Of a DNA stretch of 64,000 nucleotides, positions 48,074 to 58,408 are shown piece after piece (position 1 is the first letter of the stretch; every line of letters begins with the position of its first letter). Both the position numbers and the translations under genes were made by a program. Source of the DNA: Cannabis sativa (taxonomy: Eukaryota > Streptophyta > Magnoliopsida > Rosales > Cannabaceae); contig NC_083605.1 of NCBI RefSeq assembly GCF_029168945.1, forward strand, positions 36,593,280 through 36,657,279. Reading direction: 5' to 3'. Below the pieces are notes generated by a model. That model was not told where the DNA came from, made no database searches, and was given only the letters and a program-made list of their open reading frames with translations.

Positions 48074-48667
48074 ACTTATGCAATCAGTGTGCTAAGCAGG
48101 TTCATGTTTAGTTTTGGGAAAGAGCATTGGAAAGCCATGAAATGGCTTAGGTACATCTAAGTTGGGATTGGTCCATCAGGGTCACCAAACACATCAGAAC
48201 ATTGAAGGGTTCACAGATGCAGATTATGCGGGGGACAGGGACATTAAAAGATCTACTTCGACCTACTTTTTCTTAACAGGGTAAATTGTACTAGTTGGAA
48301 AGTACAATTACAGCTAGTAGTGGCTTTGTCCACTACTGAATCTGAATATATAGCTACTAGAGAAGCTATTAAAGAGGCCTTATGGTTAAAAGGACTTATG
48401 GAGGAGCTGAAGTTAATGAAAAAGGCTCCTAGAATCTACTCCGATAGTCAGACCAGCATCTATTTGTGCAAAAACTCGGTTTTTCATGATAGGACAAAAC
48501 ACATTGAGATAAAATATCACTTTATCAGGGATAAAGTTTCACAAGGACAGATCGGGATAGACAAAGTGCCTACTGAAGTGAATCCATTAGACATGGGCAC
48601 AAAGGTGGTGTCCCTCAATAAGTTTAAGCTTTGCTTAAGCTTATTGTGGATTGACACAGGTTGGTAA
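48074..48667 (+). pseudogene. RT end and RNase H of E1
   Basis: It resumes TYAISVLSRF right after the solo LTR. After several stops, an open stretch (48320-48667) has ALSTTESEYIA, KEALWLKGLMEEL, DSQTSIYLCKN, TKHIEIKYHFIRD and NPLDMGTK, the copia RNase H signature. Normally NPADMLTK; here the Ala is Leu. Confidence 0.85.
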
Positions 48668-48740
48668 AACCCTTAATGGGTTCGAGCTAAGACCCTCAGT
48701 TACACTCAAACGACAACAAAGATATCCGTGTACAGTTCAT

Positions 48741-48759
48741 ATGGGGTTTAGGAGGAAAT
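48741..48759 (+). other. Polypurine tract of E1
   Basis: GGGGTTTAGGAGGAAAT immediately precedes the 3' LTR and would prime plus-strand synthesis. Confidence 0.6.
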
Positions 48760-49953
48760 TGTTGAATTAAATCCCATATTACCTATACACTGTAAAAACT
48801 AGATTATTACACAGAGATTTACAAGGCAGTAAAATAATCCCAAGGTGGCCTTTGGCCTCTATTAACCTAGACAAAAGCAATTAAGTTAGTGACAAAGTTG
48901 ATTAACACTTTGTAACTAACTCTCCTCTCTTTGTGCTATAATCCAACATATATAAAAACCAGCAGGAGCAACAATTAAGTAAGAGGAAGAGAAACAAAAA
49001 CTCAGAGTAGTACTATAGAAACGAAAACATAAAATTAGAGGCATAACAATATACAACAAAATCAGATCCTTTTCACAGAGAAGAAATAAACTGTTTTTTG
49101 GGGGAGTTTTTTGGAGGAGGCTTACAGTGGAGTATGCTTTGGAACCCAAGGTGTGGTTCAGATATCCAAGACCTCAGGAAGATTGCTCATGCAACAAAGA
49201 AGAAATACACAACAGTTAGTACAAAATCTGAGAGAAACAGAGAGAATAGAGTGGAAGAAAACACTGTAAACATATTCGGATTACCAAACAATACCTGTGT
49301 GTTTTGGAATCCCACCTTTTGTAATCATCTAATCATTGAAGATCCATAGTAAACGAGGCAAGCTCGAAGAGGACGTAGCCAGCACGATTTTAGGGAACCT
49401 CTATAAAACCCGGTGTTATTTCTTCCTTTTCTTTTTTGCACTTTTATTGCTCTGTGTTTTATTTAATTTCTGCTTGGAATTTTTTGGGTATTTTGTTGGT
49501 GTTCTTCGTGTTCTTTAGAGAAGAACAACGAAGAACAAGGCTCGGTTTTAAGGGGGTTGTTCAAACTGGGCAGAGGGTGATTTCTGGGTTTAATTTTCGG
49601 TTTTTTTGGGCTGTTATTGGTGCTGCTGTCTTCGTGTTCTTCAGAGAAGAACATCGAAGACGAAGGCAGCTCTAGGGTTTCTATGCTAGGATTTTCAAAG
49701 TGGAGGCTGGGCCGTGTGTGTTTGAGTGTTTGAATGCTAAAGAGGGAATATATATATATATATGTTTGATGCAATTTACGGTTTCTAAATAATATAGAAA
49801 CGACTAGTACATGAAATAGGGGCTGTTGTTTGTGGGATTTAAAATCAAGGGTCAAACTTGTGCTTTGACTAAGGATTAAAGGTCAGGTTTTACCTTGTAT
49901 TTGATTTGTTTCCTTTACTGTGGTGTAGGTTAATTTAGGAATAAATTCCTACA
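48760..49953 (+). repeat. 3' LTR of E1
   Basis: 1194 bp with TG...CA ends. It is followed by GAGCCTTTCTCTCTAAATA, the continuation of the empty site seen at 2733. Confidence 0.9.
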
Positions 49954-50130
49954 GAGCCTTTCTCTCTAAATAATTTTTGAACTCATGAATCACTTTTTGC
50001 ACCACAATTCTTCAACTGTAATAGAAACATCAGACCAAATTAAATAGTCAAAACAAAAATGATCACGAAAAAAGTCCCATCAAAACTACCATTAAGCATT
50101 GAGAAAATAAATACACAAATATTGTATAAA

Positions 50131-50158
50131 CTAGATTGAAGTTACGTGCAATGCACGT
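50131..50158 (-). repeat. Helitron-like 3' terminus, separate locus
   Basis: CTAG at 50131-50134 and hairpin ACGTGCAATGCACGT at 50144-50158, read on the minus strand. D2 homology to 2733-2912 stops exactly here, which supports a real insertion end. Confidence 0.6.
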
Positions 50159-52261
50159 ATATTTAGTTGTATTTTTTAATTTTATTTTTAGATAGTGTAT
50201 TATGATATCTATACTATATCATTTATAGTATAATTTAATAAATAATCATTTTTAAAGTAATTTAAAAAATACATAATAATATATTCAAGAGAGAAAAAAG
50301 AGAACAATGTGTTAAGTTTTAATAAATTCTTAATTCTTGTTTATAATATAAGATAATTATAGGAGATATTTTTAATTTTGTATCACCTCAATTATTTAAA
50401 TATCAAAAATAGATAAAACCATTAATTACTGTGATATTTTATTAATATGACGAAGACAACAATGAATAATAGTAATATGTTCTTCTAACCCCTTTTCATT
50501 TAACACATTTCAATCTAACATCCAATGAGTAAAAACTATTATTATATGAAAATGTTGAGCAAACATAAGAAACATCTCTCATATCAATAGATTCCTTGAC
50601 TATATTGTAGCCATTTGTTACTTGTAACCCGAAAAAAAGACAAAATTGAGTAAAAGATTTGCCATGAAAAAACTCATCAGTGAACAGCAAATTAGATTGG
50701 GTTTTGATGTACATCATTTGATGTTAAGGACATTGCACTGATGTCAAATAATAAAAGATATGCTCCAAAACTTGCAAATCCACAGCCAACATTAAAAAAT
50801 TTTCTTAAACTTCCTCCATCGTTCAAAAATTTTGTTTGAAAAGTTTGAACATCTACCATTTTAATCACATACACATTATCTCTAGAACAAAATGTAAAAA
50901 CGTTGAATATAAATATAAAAACTTAAGAATTGAATACAGAAGCTTGATAGTATAATCACATAATTCTAAAAATAATAAAACTAAAACACGTATTGAAAGA
51001 ATGAAAGTGAATGGGTTTCAAGTATAATTACAAACGATACTATAGTAAATTATTTAAAAGTGAACTGGAACAACCATCTCAACTCCCATTATTTAAAAGA
51101 AAGTGAAGTGGAACAACTATCTCAACTCTCATTTTAACAAGAGTATTTTGAAATTCACCTTTTCAAATCTTCCCTCTCAGCATCTAAATCAGTAAAAAAT
51201 ATTCTCTGCTATCATTGCCAAATCATTCTCATTTTTTTAGAAAAAGCTTAATAATTTTCCCCTCCAAGATTGCTGCAATAATAGGATTATCTGTAGACCA
51301 AACATAATGTTATATTATATACTCTATCTATTCATCAATGTTTGGAGAAACAAACAATAAATAGTTTCAACAAAATATATAAATGCATCATCAAAAATCA
51401 AAATACTATCTTTAATTAATCAAAAAAATATAACCAAAATCAAAATACATTCATCATTACCCAAAAAAAAATACATTCATCATCACCGGCCATTAATTTA
51501 AATAGCCTCAGCCTTAGTAACGACTCCCACCACCATCACAAATTTATACATAGTTAAGCAAATTATTATGTCATAAAATTACAAAAAGTAATATGAAATT
51601 ACAAAATTTGTGATAAAACATATTTAATAATCCATATTCGAAACCAATATTTAATTTGAAAGATAACAATCACAAATAAAAAAAGGAAGGATTACTCTGA
51701 TTTTGCATAACTTATCCTTCATACATGATTTTTTTTTCTCGTTCGTATTTATTATTTGTTTTGTTCATCAACAAAAATTTATACAATACACAAATAAAAA
51801 ATGTTCTTAGATTTATACTCAAACTTAAACTGATATCTAGAGCTAAAAGTACTCAAACCTAATTTAATTTGTGCAATGTCATTTATCAATAATTCAGAAC
51901 CAAGATCCTTCTGAATTACTGAATTAGATCCTTAAGTACCGTTGTCCCCTCCAAATAGCTTACCAAGGAGAACTTCTAGCCAATACCAAAACCAACACAA
52001 CCTGCAGTTTGATTGCACTTAACTATTTGATTATTCAAAATTGAAGCATATACATATACTTGTAGATGTATCACAATTTAATTACTAAACTGAAGTGGAA
52101 AACAAAAGTACATAGAATTTATAACCTTAATCATGCATATTAAATCAAACAATTTAATTTGTGATAAGATAGGCAGACATAGTTAATCAACCTTAAAATT
52201 TCACTTGATTACTGTTAATTTAAGAGATCAACCTGCTATACTACATAAGGTATATAACCTG
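50159..52261 (-). mobile_element. Helitron-like insertion body between D2 and D3 (proposed)
   Basis: This 2.1 kb lies between a Helitron-like 3' end and the start of D3. It carries a methyltransferase gene fragment and other unrecognised, less AT-rich patches (about 51480-51530 and 51890-52020), a pattern typical of gene-capturing Helitrons. No Rep/helicase or clear 5' TC end is visible, so the right boundary is only the start of D3 homology. Confidence 0.4.
50675..50865 (-). pseudogene. Fragment of a plant PMT-type (QUA2/PMT8-like) methyltransferase
   Basis: On the minus strand the frame reads LNDGGSLRKFF, NVGCGFASFGAYLLLFDI, then SAMSLTSNDVHQNPI, a stop, and FAVH. This matches the SAM-binding motif I region of Golgi probable methyltransferases (LN.EGRLRTVLDVGCGVASFGAYLL...MSLAPNDVHQNQIQFA). 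Asp of the DVGCG motif is Asn here, and a stop replaces Gln in the IQFA block. Only about 60 residues of a roughly 600-residue protein are present. It is a dead, captured exon piece; intact members act in pectin biosynthesis. Confidence 0.75.
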
Positions 52262-52660
52262 CCTCAATATTGCAAGTGTGTGTAGCTGTTTCTACATATA
52301 ACCACAGCAGAAATCTCTATTCCTAATATCGATCTCACAAATATATTCGAATTGGGCAAAGATTGTTCATGTATTAAATTCAGCCATGGAAATACCTGCA
52401 ATTGACGATCAACCTGATCAGTACTCATGTTATGGCCATGAGTATTAAAATTCAAAGATGAAAAGAAGGGCACAAAAAATGCGTCAGCCATTTCAGATCC
52501 AGTACTCAACGCTATGTTGCCTCTTCAAACCAAACGGGAGTTCACAGGCCACGGCGGCCATGATGTTGAGGTCGATCGAGTGAGGCCAAAAGGTTAACAT
52601 TCTTTTGCTCTAGCCCAAGTCGCAGAAGGCACCCAAGTTCCAGAGGAAGGAGAAGACTAA
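52262..52660 (-). other. Conserved block, D3 copy
   Basis: Counterpart of 29187-29645 and 38810-39255 (GCC-rich ATG context near 52560). D3 differs by a few substitutions only. Confidence 0.35.
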
Positions 52661-52734
52661 TTCAGCAAGAAAAATTAAAATAAAGATATATTTATGAAAA
52701 TAAAGGTTTTTTTTTTTCAAACGAAAAACAAAGG

Positions 52735-52894
52735 TTTATAGGAGTAAAAATTTTAAAATGAAAACGTAAAAATTGGAAAAGGTAAAAATTTGTAGCGAAA
52801 CGGGAGAGAAGGTTGGATTTACCCACTGCTGAGTCTCCGATCAAGACTATCTTGAACAAGTACTCTTCTCCTTGTTCTTCCGCCATTGTTGATT

Positions 52895-52929
<35 letters not shown>

Positions 52930-53150
52930 ACTTTTTCTTGATGTCTTATATATTATGTTCTGAGAGAGAACCCAGAAGAAGAAGAAGAAGAAAGAAGAAA
53001 GGTTTAGTTTAAGTGTGAGTTTTGGGGTTTAAGGAGATTTGTAGACACAATGCGTAATTGGCGGGGATGATTTTATTTTATTTTATTGACGCGTAAAGCT
53101 ACACTAATTTCCACTTCAAACCAGATAATACATAACGATAATATCTTTTT
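52735..53150 (-). pseudogene. First-exon fragment of a RABA-type small GTPase, with leader
   Basis: From the ATG complement at 52884-52886 the minus strand reads [19 protein letters not shown], then [12 protein letters not shown], a Rab11/RABA5-like N-terminus with the P-loop GDSAVGKS. After SRFA the family's RNEF and switch I are replaced by AT-rich DNA with no donor site, so it is truncated at about 52795. The leader carries an (AT)n run (52894-52926), a purine-rich (GAAGAA)n stretch and GGGGTTTAAGG. D1 and D2 have a short different sequence at this place, so the block is an insertion in D3 or was replaced in the others. Intact RABA proteins direct trans-Golgi/endosome traffic. Confidence 0.75.
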
Positions 53151-53330
53151 AATCAGATTTATTATATAAATAAATAATATCTTTTTTTTTAATCAAAGTA
53201 TCCAGATTATAATATAGAATTGGAATAATCATATTCCTAATGAAATTAGAATTAATATTGCCCTATATATATATGTACCACCTATCTAATTAAGAAACCT
53301 ATATTACGAGAAAACACACACTTACTAAAT

Positions 53331-54035
53331 ATGGATAATCAACCATTCTCCCAAGTTTTTATTTACCCAAGATTTAATAGTGGTTTTGAAGAAAATGATC
53401 CACCATCATCACCATTAATGAGGGTGGAGTTGAAAGTGATCCAAATGTACTATTCAGATACCGATCATAGCGACACCTTCATCTCATACAACTCCACTCA
53501 CCAATTCCAATACCAAATTGATCACCTATTCCAAGAGACCTCACCATCCATCAACACACTCATTACCTCCATGTTTTCAGACGAACTGATCCCCTTCCCC
53601 TTGGTTAACATGTACTGGAGCAACCCCAACCTTCCTAACATGTCCCAGTTAAAGATGGCGGTAAGCTTCCACAGAATGGTCAACATGGTCTCGTTGCCCC
53701 TCACCCTCGTCAGTACTCTCCTTCACGTACACCGCCCTCGTCACCGTCGTCATGTCTCTATCACCTTGACTCTGGATAACAGGATAATGATCCCTAACAA
53801 GGTTTTGCTTGATCTACGTATCGCTCAGGCATGGGAAAAAGTACTTAATCGTTTAACGCCTGTTACCGCCTCTTTCCCCGCTCAGGCTGATCCTGAAGTA
53901 CATCACCCACCATCTTCGTCGACAAGTGTTGATAATGATGATCAAATGTTGAATCATGTTGACCCGAAGGAGGATGAGCATGATGATGAGGATTGGTTCG
54001 ATCATGAATCACCTAGGCTATATGTGGTAGTATGA
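53331..54035 (+). CDS. Small-protein family copy 4 (intact)
   Basis: A 234-residue uninterrupted frame starting MDNQPFSQVFIYPRFNSGF, with the full tail ending LYVVV. It differs from copy 3 mainly by keeping Trp at codon 96 and by MFSDELIPF (Asp for Gly) and ASFPAQ (Phe for Leu). The TATA-like CTATATATATATG is at 53263-53275. The RABA fragment lies 440 bp upstream on the other strand, giving this copy a different distal promoter context from copies 2 and 3. Function is unknown. Confidence 0.7.
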   Translation: MDNQPFSQVFIYPRFNSGFEENDPPSSPLMRVELKVIQMYYSDTDHSDTFISYNSTHQFQYQIDHLFQETSPSINTLITSMFSDELIPFPLVNMYWSNPNLPNMSQLKMAVSFHRMVNMVSLPLTLVSTLLHVHRPRHRRHVSITLTLDNRIMIPNKVLLDLRIAQAWEKVLNRLTPVTASFPAQADPEVHHPPSSSTSVDNDDQMLNHVDPKEDEHDDEDWFDHESPRLYVVV

Positions 54036-54500
54036 ATACATGGAACGATCAAGATTTAGTGTAGTACAACACTTATGGTAATTACTATAGAAACTTATTT
54101 TACATCTTATTTAGTATATTAATTAGTAACTTAAAATGTGTTATTAAAATTTAGGACTTTAAACACAATGAATAAATGACTCATTCCCTTTAGTACTTTA
54201 ATTTTTGAATTTTTTATTTACCTATCACTAATTACTCAACCCGACTCAAATCTTATTTTCTTTAAGTATCTATGTAACTACATTCTATACATGTTCATTT
54301 TTTTTATACAGCCTTTCGGTTTCGGTTTTAAGTTAATTATTTATTTAATTAAAATAATAGAATAATTAATTTTGATCAATAGCTAAGATTTATCAATCTT
54401 ACTCAAAATCTAATTCAAGTCAATTTTTAAATTCTTATTACAACCATGTCATTAAATAAAATATTATTATTGATTAATTATATAACATTAATATAATATA

Positions 54501-54831
54501 GGGTAAATAGCGGTATAAGTACACAAAATTTTAAGCTTACAAGTAGCATAAACTCAATGTTTATTTTTAGTAGCATAAGTATCCAATATTTCTAAAACAT
54601 TAATTTTCTTCTAGTTTCGTCAGTACAAATTCTGTTTTGAATTTATTAAAAAAATATTAGAATTCAGGTCTTATATGTGTCATATTTAATATAATAACAG
54701 AGTTAGTACTGACACAATTAGAGAAAAATTATAGTTTTACAAACATTAGGTACTTATACCGCTAAAAATAAATATAGAGTTTATGCTGCTTACAAACTCA
54801 AAGTTTTTAGTACTTATGCCGCTGTTTACCC
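54501..54831. repeat. Long-TIR repeat, D3 copy
   Basis: Carries the same internal deletion as the D2 copy at 40726, separating D2/D3 from D1 and copy 1. Confidence 0.65.
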
Positions 54832-54897
54832 TATATATTATAAAAATATTTGTGAGATAAATATCTTATATTTTCTTATTCATACACTTATATTATA

Positions 54898-54925
54898 CTA
54901 GGCGAAAGTTACGTGCATTGCACGT
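54898..54925 (-). repeat. Helitron-like 3' terminus, D3 copy
   Basis: CTAG at 54898-54901 and hairpin ACGTGCATTGCACGT at 54911-54925, read on the minus strand. Confidence 0.5.
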
Positions 54926-55075
54926 ATGCTTAGTTGTATATATTCAATTTTATTTAGCAAGTGATAAAATATGCATATTTCTTCAATTTTTATTTTACAT
55001 TCAAATAGTCATTCTAATATGCTTAGAAATATTTCAACAGTAAAAAAAAATCAATTAATTTAGTATGTCTGCGCC

Positions 55076-56262
55076 TGTTGAATTAAACCACATATTACCT
55101 GTACACTGTAGAAACAAGATTATTACACAGAGATTTACAAGGCAGTAAAATAATCCCTAGGTGGCCTTTGGCCTCTATTAACCTAGACAAAAGCAGTTAA
55201 GTTAGTTACAAAGTTGATTAATACTTTGTAACTAACTCTCCTCTCTTTGTGCTATAATACAACATATATAAAAACCAGCATGAACAACAATTAAGTAACA
55301 GGCAGAGAAACAAAAACTCAGAGCAGTACTACAGAAACAGAAACAGAAAATCAGAGGCATAACAATATACAACAAAATCAGATCCTTTTCACAGAGAAGA
55401 AACAAACTGTTTTTTGGGGGAGTTTTTTGAAGGAGGCTTACAATGGAGTAAGCTTTGGAACCCAAGGTGTGGTTCGGATATCCAAGATCTCAGGAAGATT
55501 GTCCATGCAATAAAGAAGAAATACACAACAGTTAGTACAAAATTCGAGAGAAACAAAGAGAATAGAGAGGAAGAAAATACTGTAAACATATTCAGATTAC
55601 CAAACAATACCTGTGTGTTTTGGAATCCCACCTTTTGTAATCATCTGATCATTGAAGATCCATAGTGAACGAGACGAGCTCGAAGAGGACGTACCCAACA
55701 CGATTTTGGGGAACCTCTATAAAACTCGATGTTATTTCTTCCTTTTCTTTTCTGCACTTTTATTGTTGTGTTTTATTTAATTTCTGCTTGGGATTTTTTG
55801 GGTATTTTGTTGGTGTTCTTCGTGTTCTTCAAAGACGAACAATGAAGAACAAGGCTCGGTTTTAAGGGGGTTGTTCGAACTGGGTAGAGGGTTATTTCTG
55901 GGTTTAATTTTTGGTTTTTCTGGGCTGTTATTGGTACTGCTGTCTTCGTGTTCTTCAGAGAAGAACATCAAAGACGAAGGCAGCTCTAGGGTTTCTCTGC
56001 TAGGGTTTTCAAAGTGGAGGTTGGGCTGTGTGTGTTTGAGTGTTTGAATGCTAAAAAGGGAATATATATGTCTAATGCAATTTAGGGTTTCTAAATAATA
56101 TAGAAACGACTTGTAGTACATGAAATAGGGGCTGTCGTTTGTGGGGTTTAAAATCAAGGGTCAAACTTGTGCTTGGACTAAGGATTAAAGGTCAGGTTTG
56201 ACCTTGTATTTGATTTGTTTCTTTTGTTGTGGTGTAGGTTAATTTAGGAATAAATTCCTACA
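55076..56262 (+). repeat. 5' LTR of E2
   Basis: 1187 bp, the same length as the E1 5' LTR, with TGTTGAATTAAACC at the start and CCTACA at the end. A primer site TGGTATCAACAA follows at 56264. Confidence 0.9.
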
Positions 56263-56459
56263 GTGGTATCAACAAGGCACAATCTGCAGCAAAGATTAAT
56301 CAAGAAAGCATAAAGTAATCATTAAGAAAGCATCAAGAAACACATTCATACCAGCAAGAATTCAAATACACAAAACTAGACTGCAAAGAACAACAACAGG
56401 ATTATACTAAACTCATTATCTATATAATTTCTTTGAAATAACTTTATACATATACAATT

Positions 56460-57326
56460 ATGAGTTCTATGAAGGTTGATATAGATAAGTTTGATGATTC
56501 AAGTGATTATCGTATTTGGAGGAAGAAGATTAGGGCTCTATTGGCTCAACACAAACTGTTGAAGGTTCTTAAAGATCTTGTGGAATGGTCAGCTGATACA
56601 ACCAAAGATCAGTAAGAAGAGTTGCTGGAAACAGCAACCGCATTGATCATTTTCAACCTCTCTGATGCTATAATCAGATTGGTTGACAAGGAAGATACAC
56701 CTGCTAAGATTTGGAACAAGTTGGAAGAACAATTTCAGAAGAAATCATTGATCAACAAGATTTACTTGAAGGAGAGAATCTTTAGTTTTAAAATGAGTCC
56801 ATCTAAATCTCTAGAACAAAACTTGGATGAGTTTTTGAGATTGCACATTGAGTTAGCAAACTCGGGGGAAAATGAGGCCTTAAGTGATGAGAATCAAGAA
56901 ATTATCATTCTCAATTCACTACCGGAATCCTACAGGGAGGTTAAGACAGCCATTAAGTATGGGAGAACTGAGATCACTCTTGAAGAAGTAATCTCAGCTT
57001 TGAAATCAAAAGATTTGGAATTGAAAGTTGAAAGACCGGGGCATACTAATGGGGATGTTAACATAAGTAGGGGAAGGCCTGGACAAAAGAAATCATGGCA
57101 AAACAGGGGTAGAAGCACTATTAGGGGTTCACATAAGGGCATCAATCATCATCACAAAGGGAGGTCAAATTCTAAGGGTCCTAAAGATCCTAATGGGTGC
57201 TATCATTGTGGAAAGTTAGGGAATTTCAAGAGAGAATGCTACTTTTACAAGAGAAGCAATGGGAAACAAAATTCAGATCATCAAGAGGAATCAAACAAGC
57301 AAAATAAGACTAAGAATGAGTATTAA
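56460..57326 (+). pseudogene. gag of E2 (broken)
   Basis: A counterpart of the E1 gag with the same in-frame TAA (56613-56615), the same Asn in the zinc knuckle (GKLGNFKREC) and the same terminal TAA (57324-57326). Small differences include LVEWS for PVEWS and SKDLELK for SKYLELK. Confidence 0.85.
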
Positions 57327-58408
57327 AATGCAAACCTAAGTGATGGTTATGATAGTGGAGATGTCTATGTGGTTGCATCATCTTTTAAAGATGATTGGAT
57401 TATTGACTCGGGTTGTACATTTCACATGACTAACAATAAGTCTTATTTGTTTGATTACAGAGAATCTAGAGGGGGCAAAGTAATTATTGGGAATGACCAA
57501 ACATGCAACATTTAAGGTTCAGGTTCTATTAACTTTAAAATGTTTGATGGCATTATTAGAACTTTAACTAATGTTAGATTTCTATTAGTGTACTTGATGA
57601 TCTTGGTGTTGTTAGCAAAATTGAGGTAGGTACAATCAAATTGGCCAAGGGGTCTATGACTATCATCAAAGGACACAAAAATGTTGGTCTATACTACTTG
57701 CAAGGAAGCCCCATAGCTTGGTGCCACAACACCAAGGAGTATGTTATAGAAGACACTAAGGTTGTCCTATGGCATAGAAGGTTGGGACACATTAGTGAAA
57801 GAGGGCTACAACTCATGAGTGAACAAAAGCTACTTGGTGAGGATAAGGTAACCAAGGTAGATTTTTGAGAATTTTGTGTACTAGGAAAGCATCATAGACT
57901 TAAATTTCAAACTAACACACAAATCACAAGGTATCTTAGATTATGTTCATTCAAATTTGTGGGGTCCTGAGAAAACCCAAACTTTTGGGGGTAGTGCCTA
58001 TTTCTTATCTATTGTTGATGATTATTCTTGGAAGGTTTGTGTTTATCTGTTAAAGCATAAAAATGAGGCTTTTCAAAAATTTGTACATTGGAAATTACTT
58101 GTTGAAAACCTAACTAACCGGAAATTTAAAACCCTAAGGACAAATAATGGCTTAGAATTTTGTAATGATGAGTTTACAGGTTACTGTCAAGACAATGGAA
58201 TCCAAAGGCACATGACAGTGAGAAAAACCCCTCAGCAAAATGGTGCTGTTGAGAGAATGAACATAACCATATTGAACAAAGCAAGGTGCATGCTTTTCAA
58301 TGTCGGGCTCGCAAATGGATTTTGGGGAGAAGCAGTTGTAACTACTACATACCTAATCAATAGAAGTCCCTCTAGTGCAATTGAAGGTAAAACCCCTAAA
58401 GAAAGGTG
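57327..58408 (+). pseudogene. Protease-integrase region of E2 (broken, truncated)
   Basis: Protease motif DSGCTFHMT near 57405. A stop private to E2 (TAA at 57513-57515, GAA in E1) is followed by the frameshift shared with E1. The pre-integrase segment (VLWHRRLGH) is at 57641-57868. The integrase core is open from 57957 and ends at GKTPKER, cut by the family-B LTR. It keeps the RTNNGLEF change at the second catalytic position and has NITIL where E1 has NRTIL. Confidence 0.8.

Larger units (their letters stand above)
41298..49953 (+). mobile_element. Ty1/copia retrotransposon, family A (element E1), with nested solo LTR
   Basis: LTRs (41298-42484 and 48760-49953) with TG...CA ends, a tRNA-Met-type primer site, gag, protease, integrase, reverse transcriptase and RNase H in copia order (integrase before RT), and a purine tract before the 3' LTR. 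The target repeat is GCGCT/GAGCC, imperfect; the empty site at 2723-2745 shows the insertion point. The coding region has several stops and frameshifts and is interrupted at 46167-48073. The protein style resembles TNT1/Tork-type copia, but lineage is not certain. Confidence 0.9.
34749..50130. repeat. Segmental duplication unit D2
   Basis: A second copy of the unit, extended by a nearly full family-A retrotransposon (41298-49953) and by right-flank DNA (49954-50130) matching 2733-2912. D2-specific DNA lies at 38321-38745. Confidence 0.75.
52262..55075. repeat. Segmental duplication unit D3 (5' part, up to element E2)
   Basis: Starts within the unit at the conserved block (CCTCAATATTGCAAGTGTGT) and runs through the family gene, long-TIR repeat and Helitron-like end to the E2 insertion site. 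The earlier part of the unit is missing. It contains 52735-53150, absent from D1 and D2. Confidence 0.75.
55076..58408 (+). mobile_element. Ty1/copia family A, element E2 (5' part, cut by family B)
   Basis: At the same target site as E1. The visible part runs from the 5' LTR to mid-integrase, where a family-B LTR begins at 58409. Its RT, RNase H and 3' LTR are not in the window. Confidence 0.88.
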
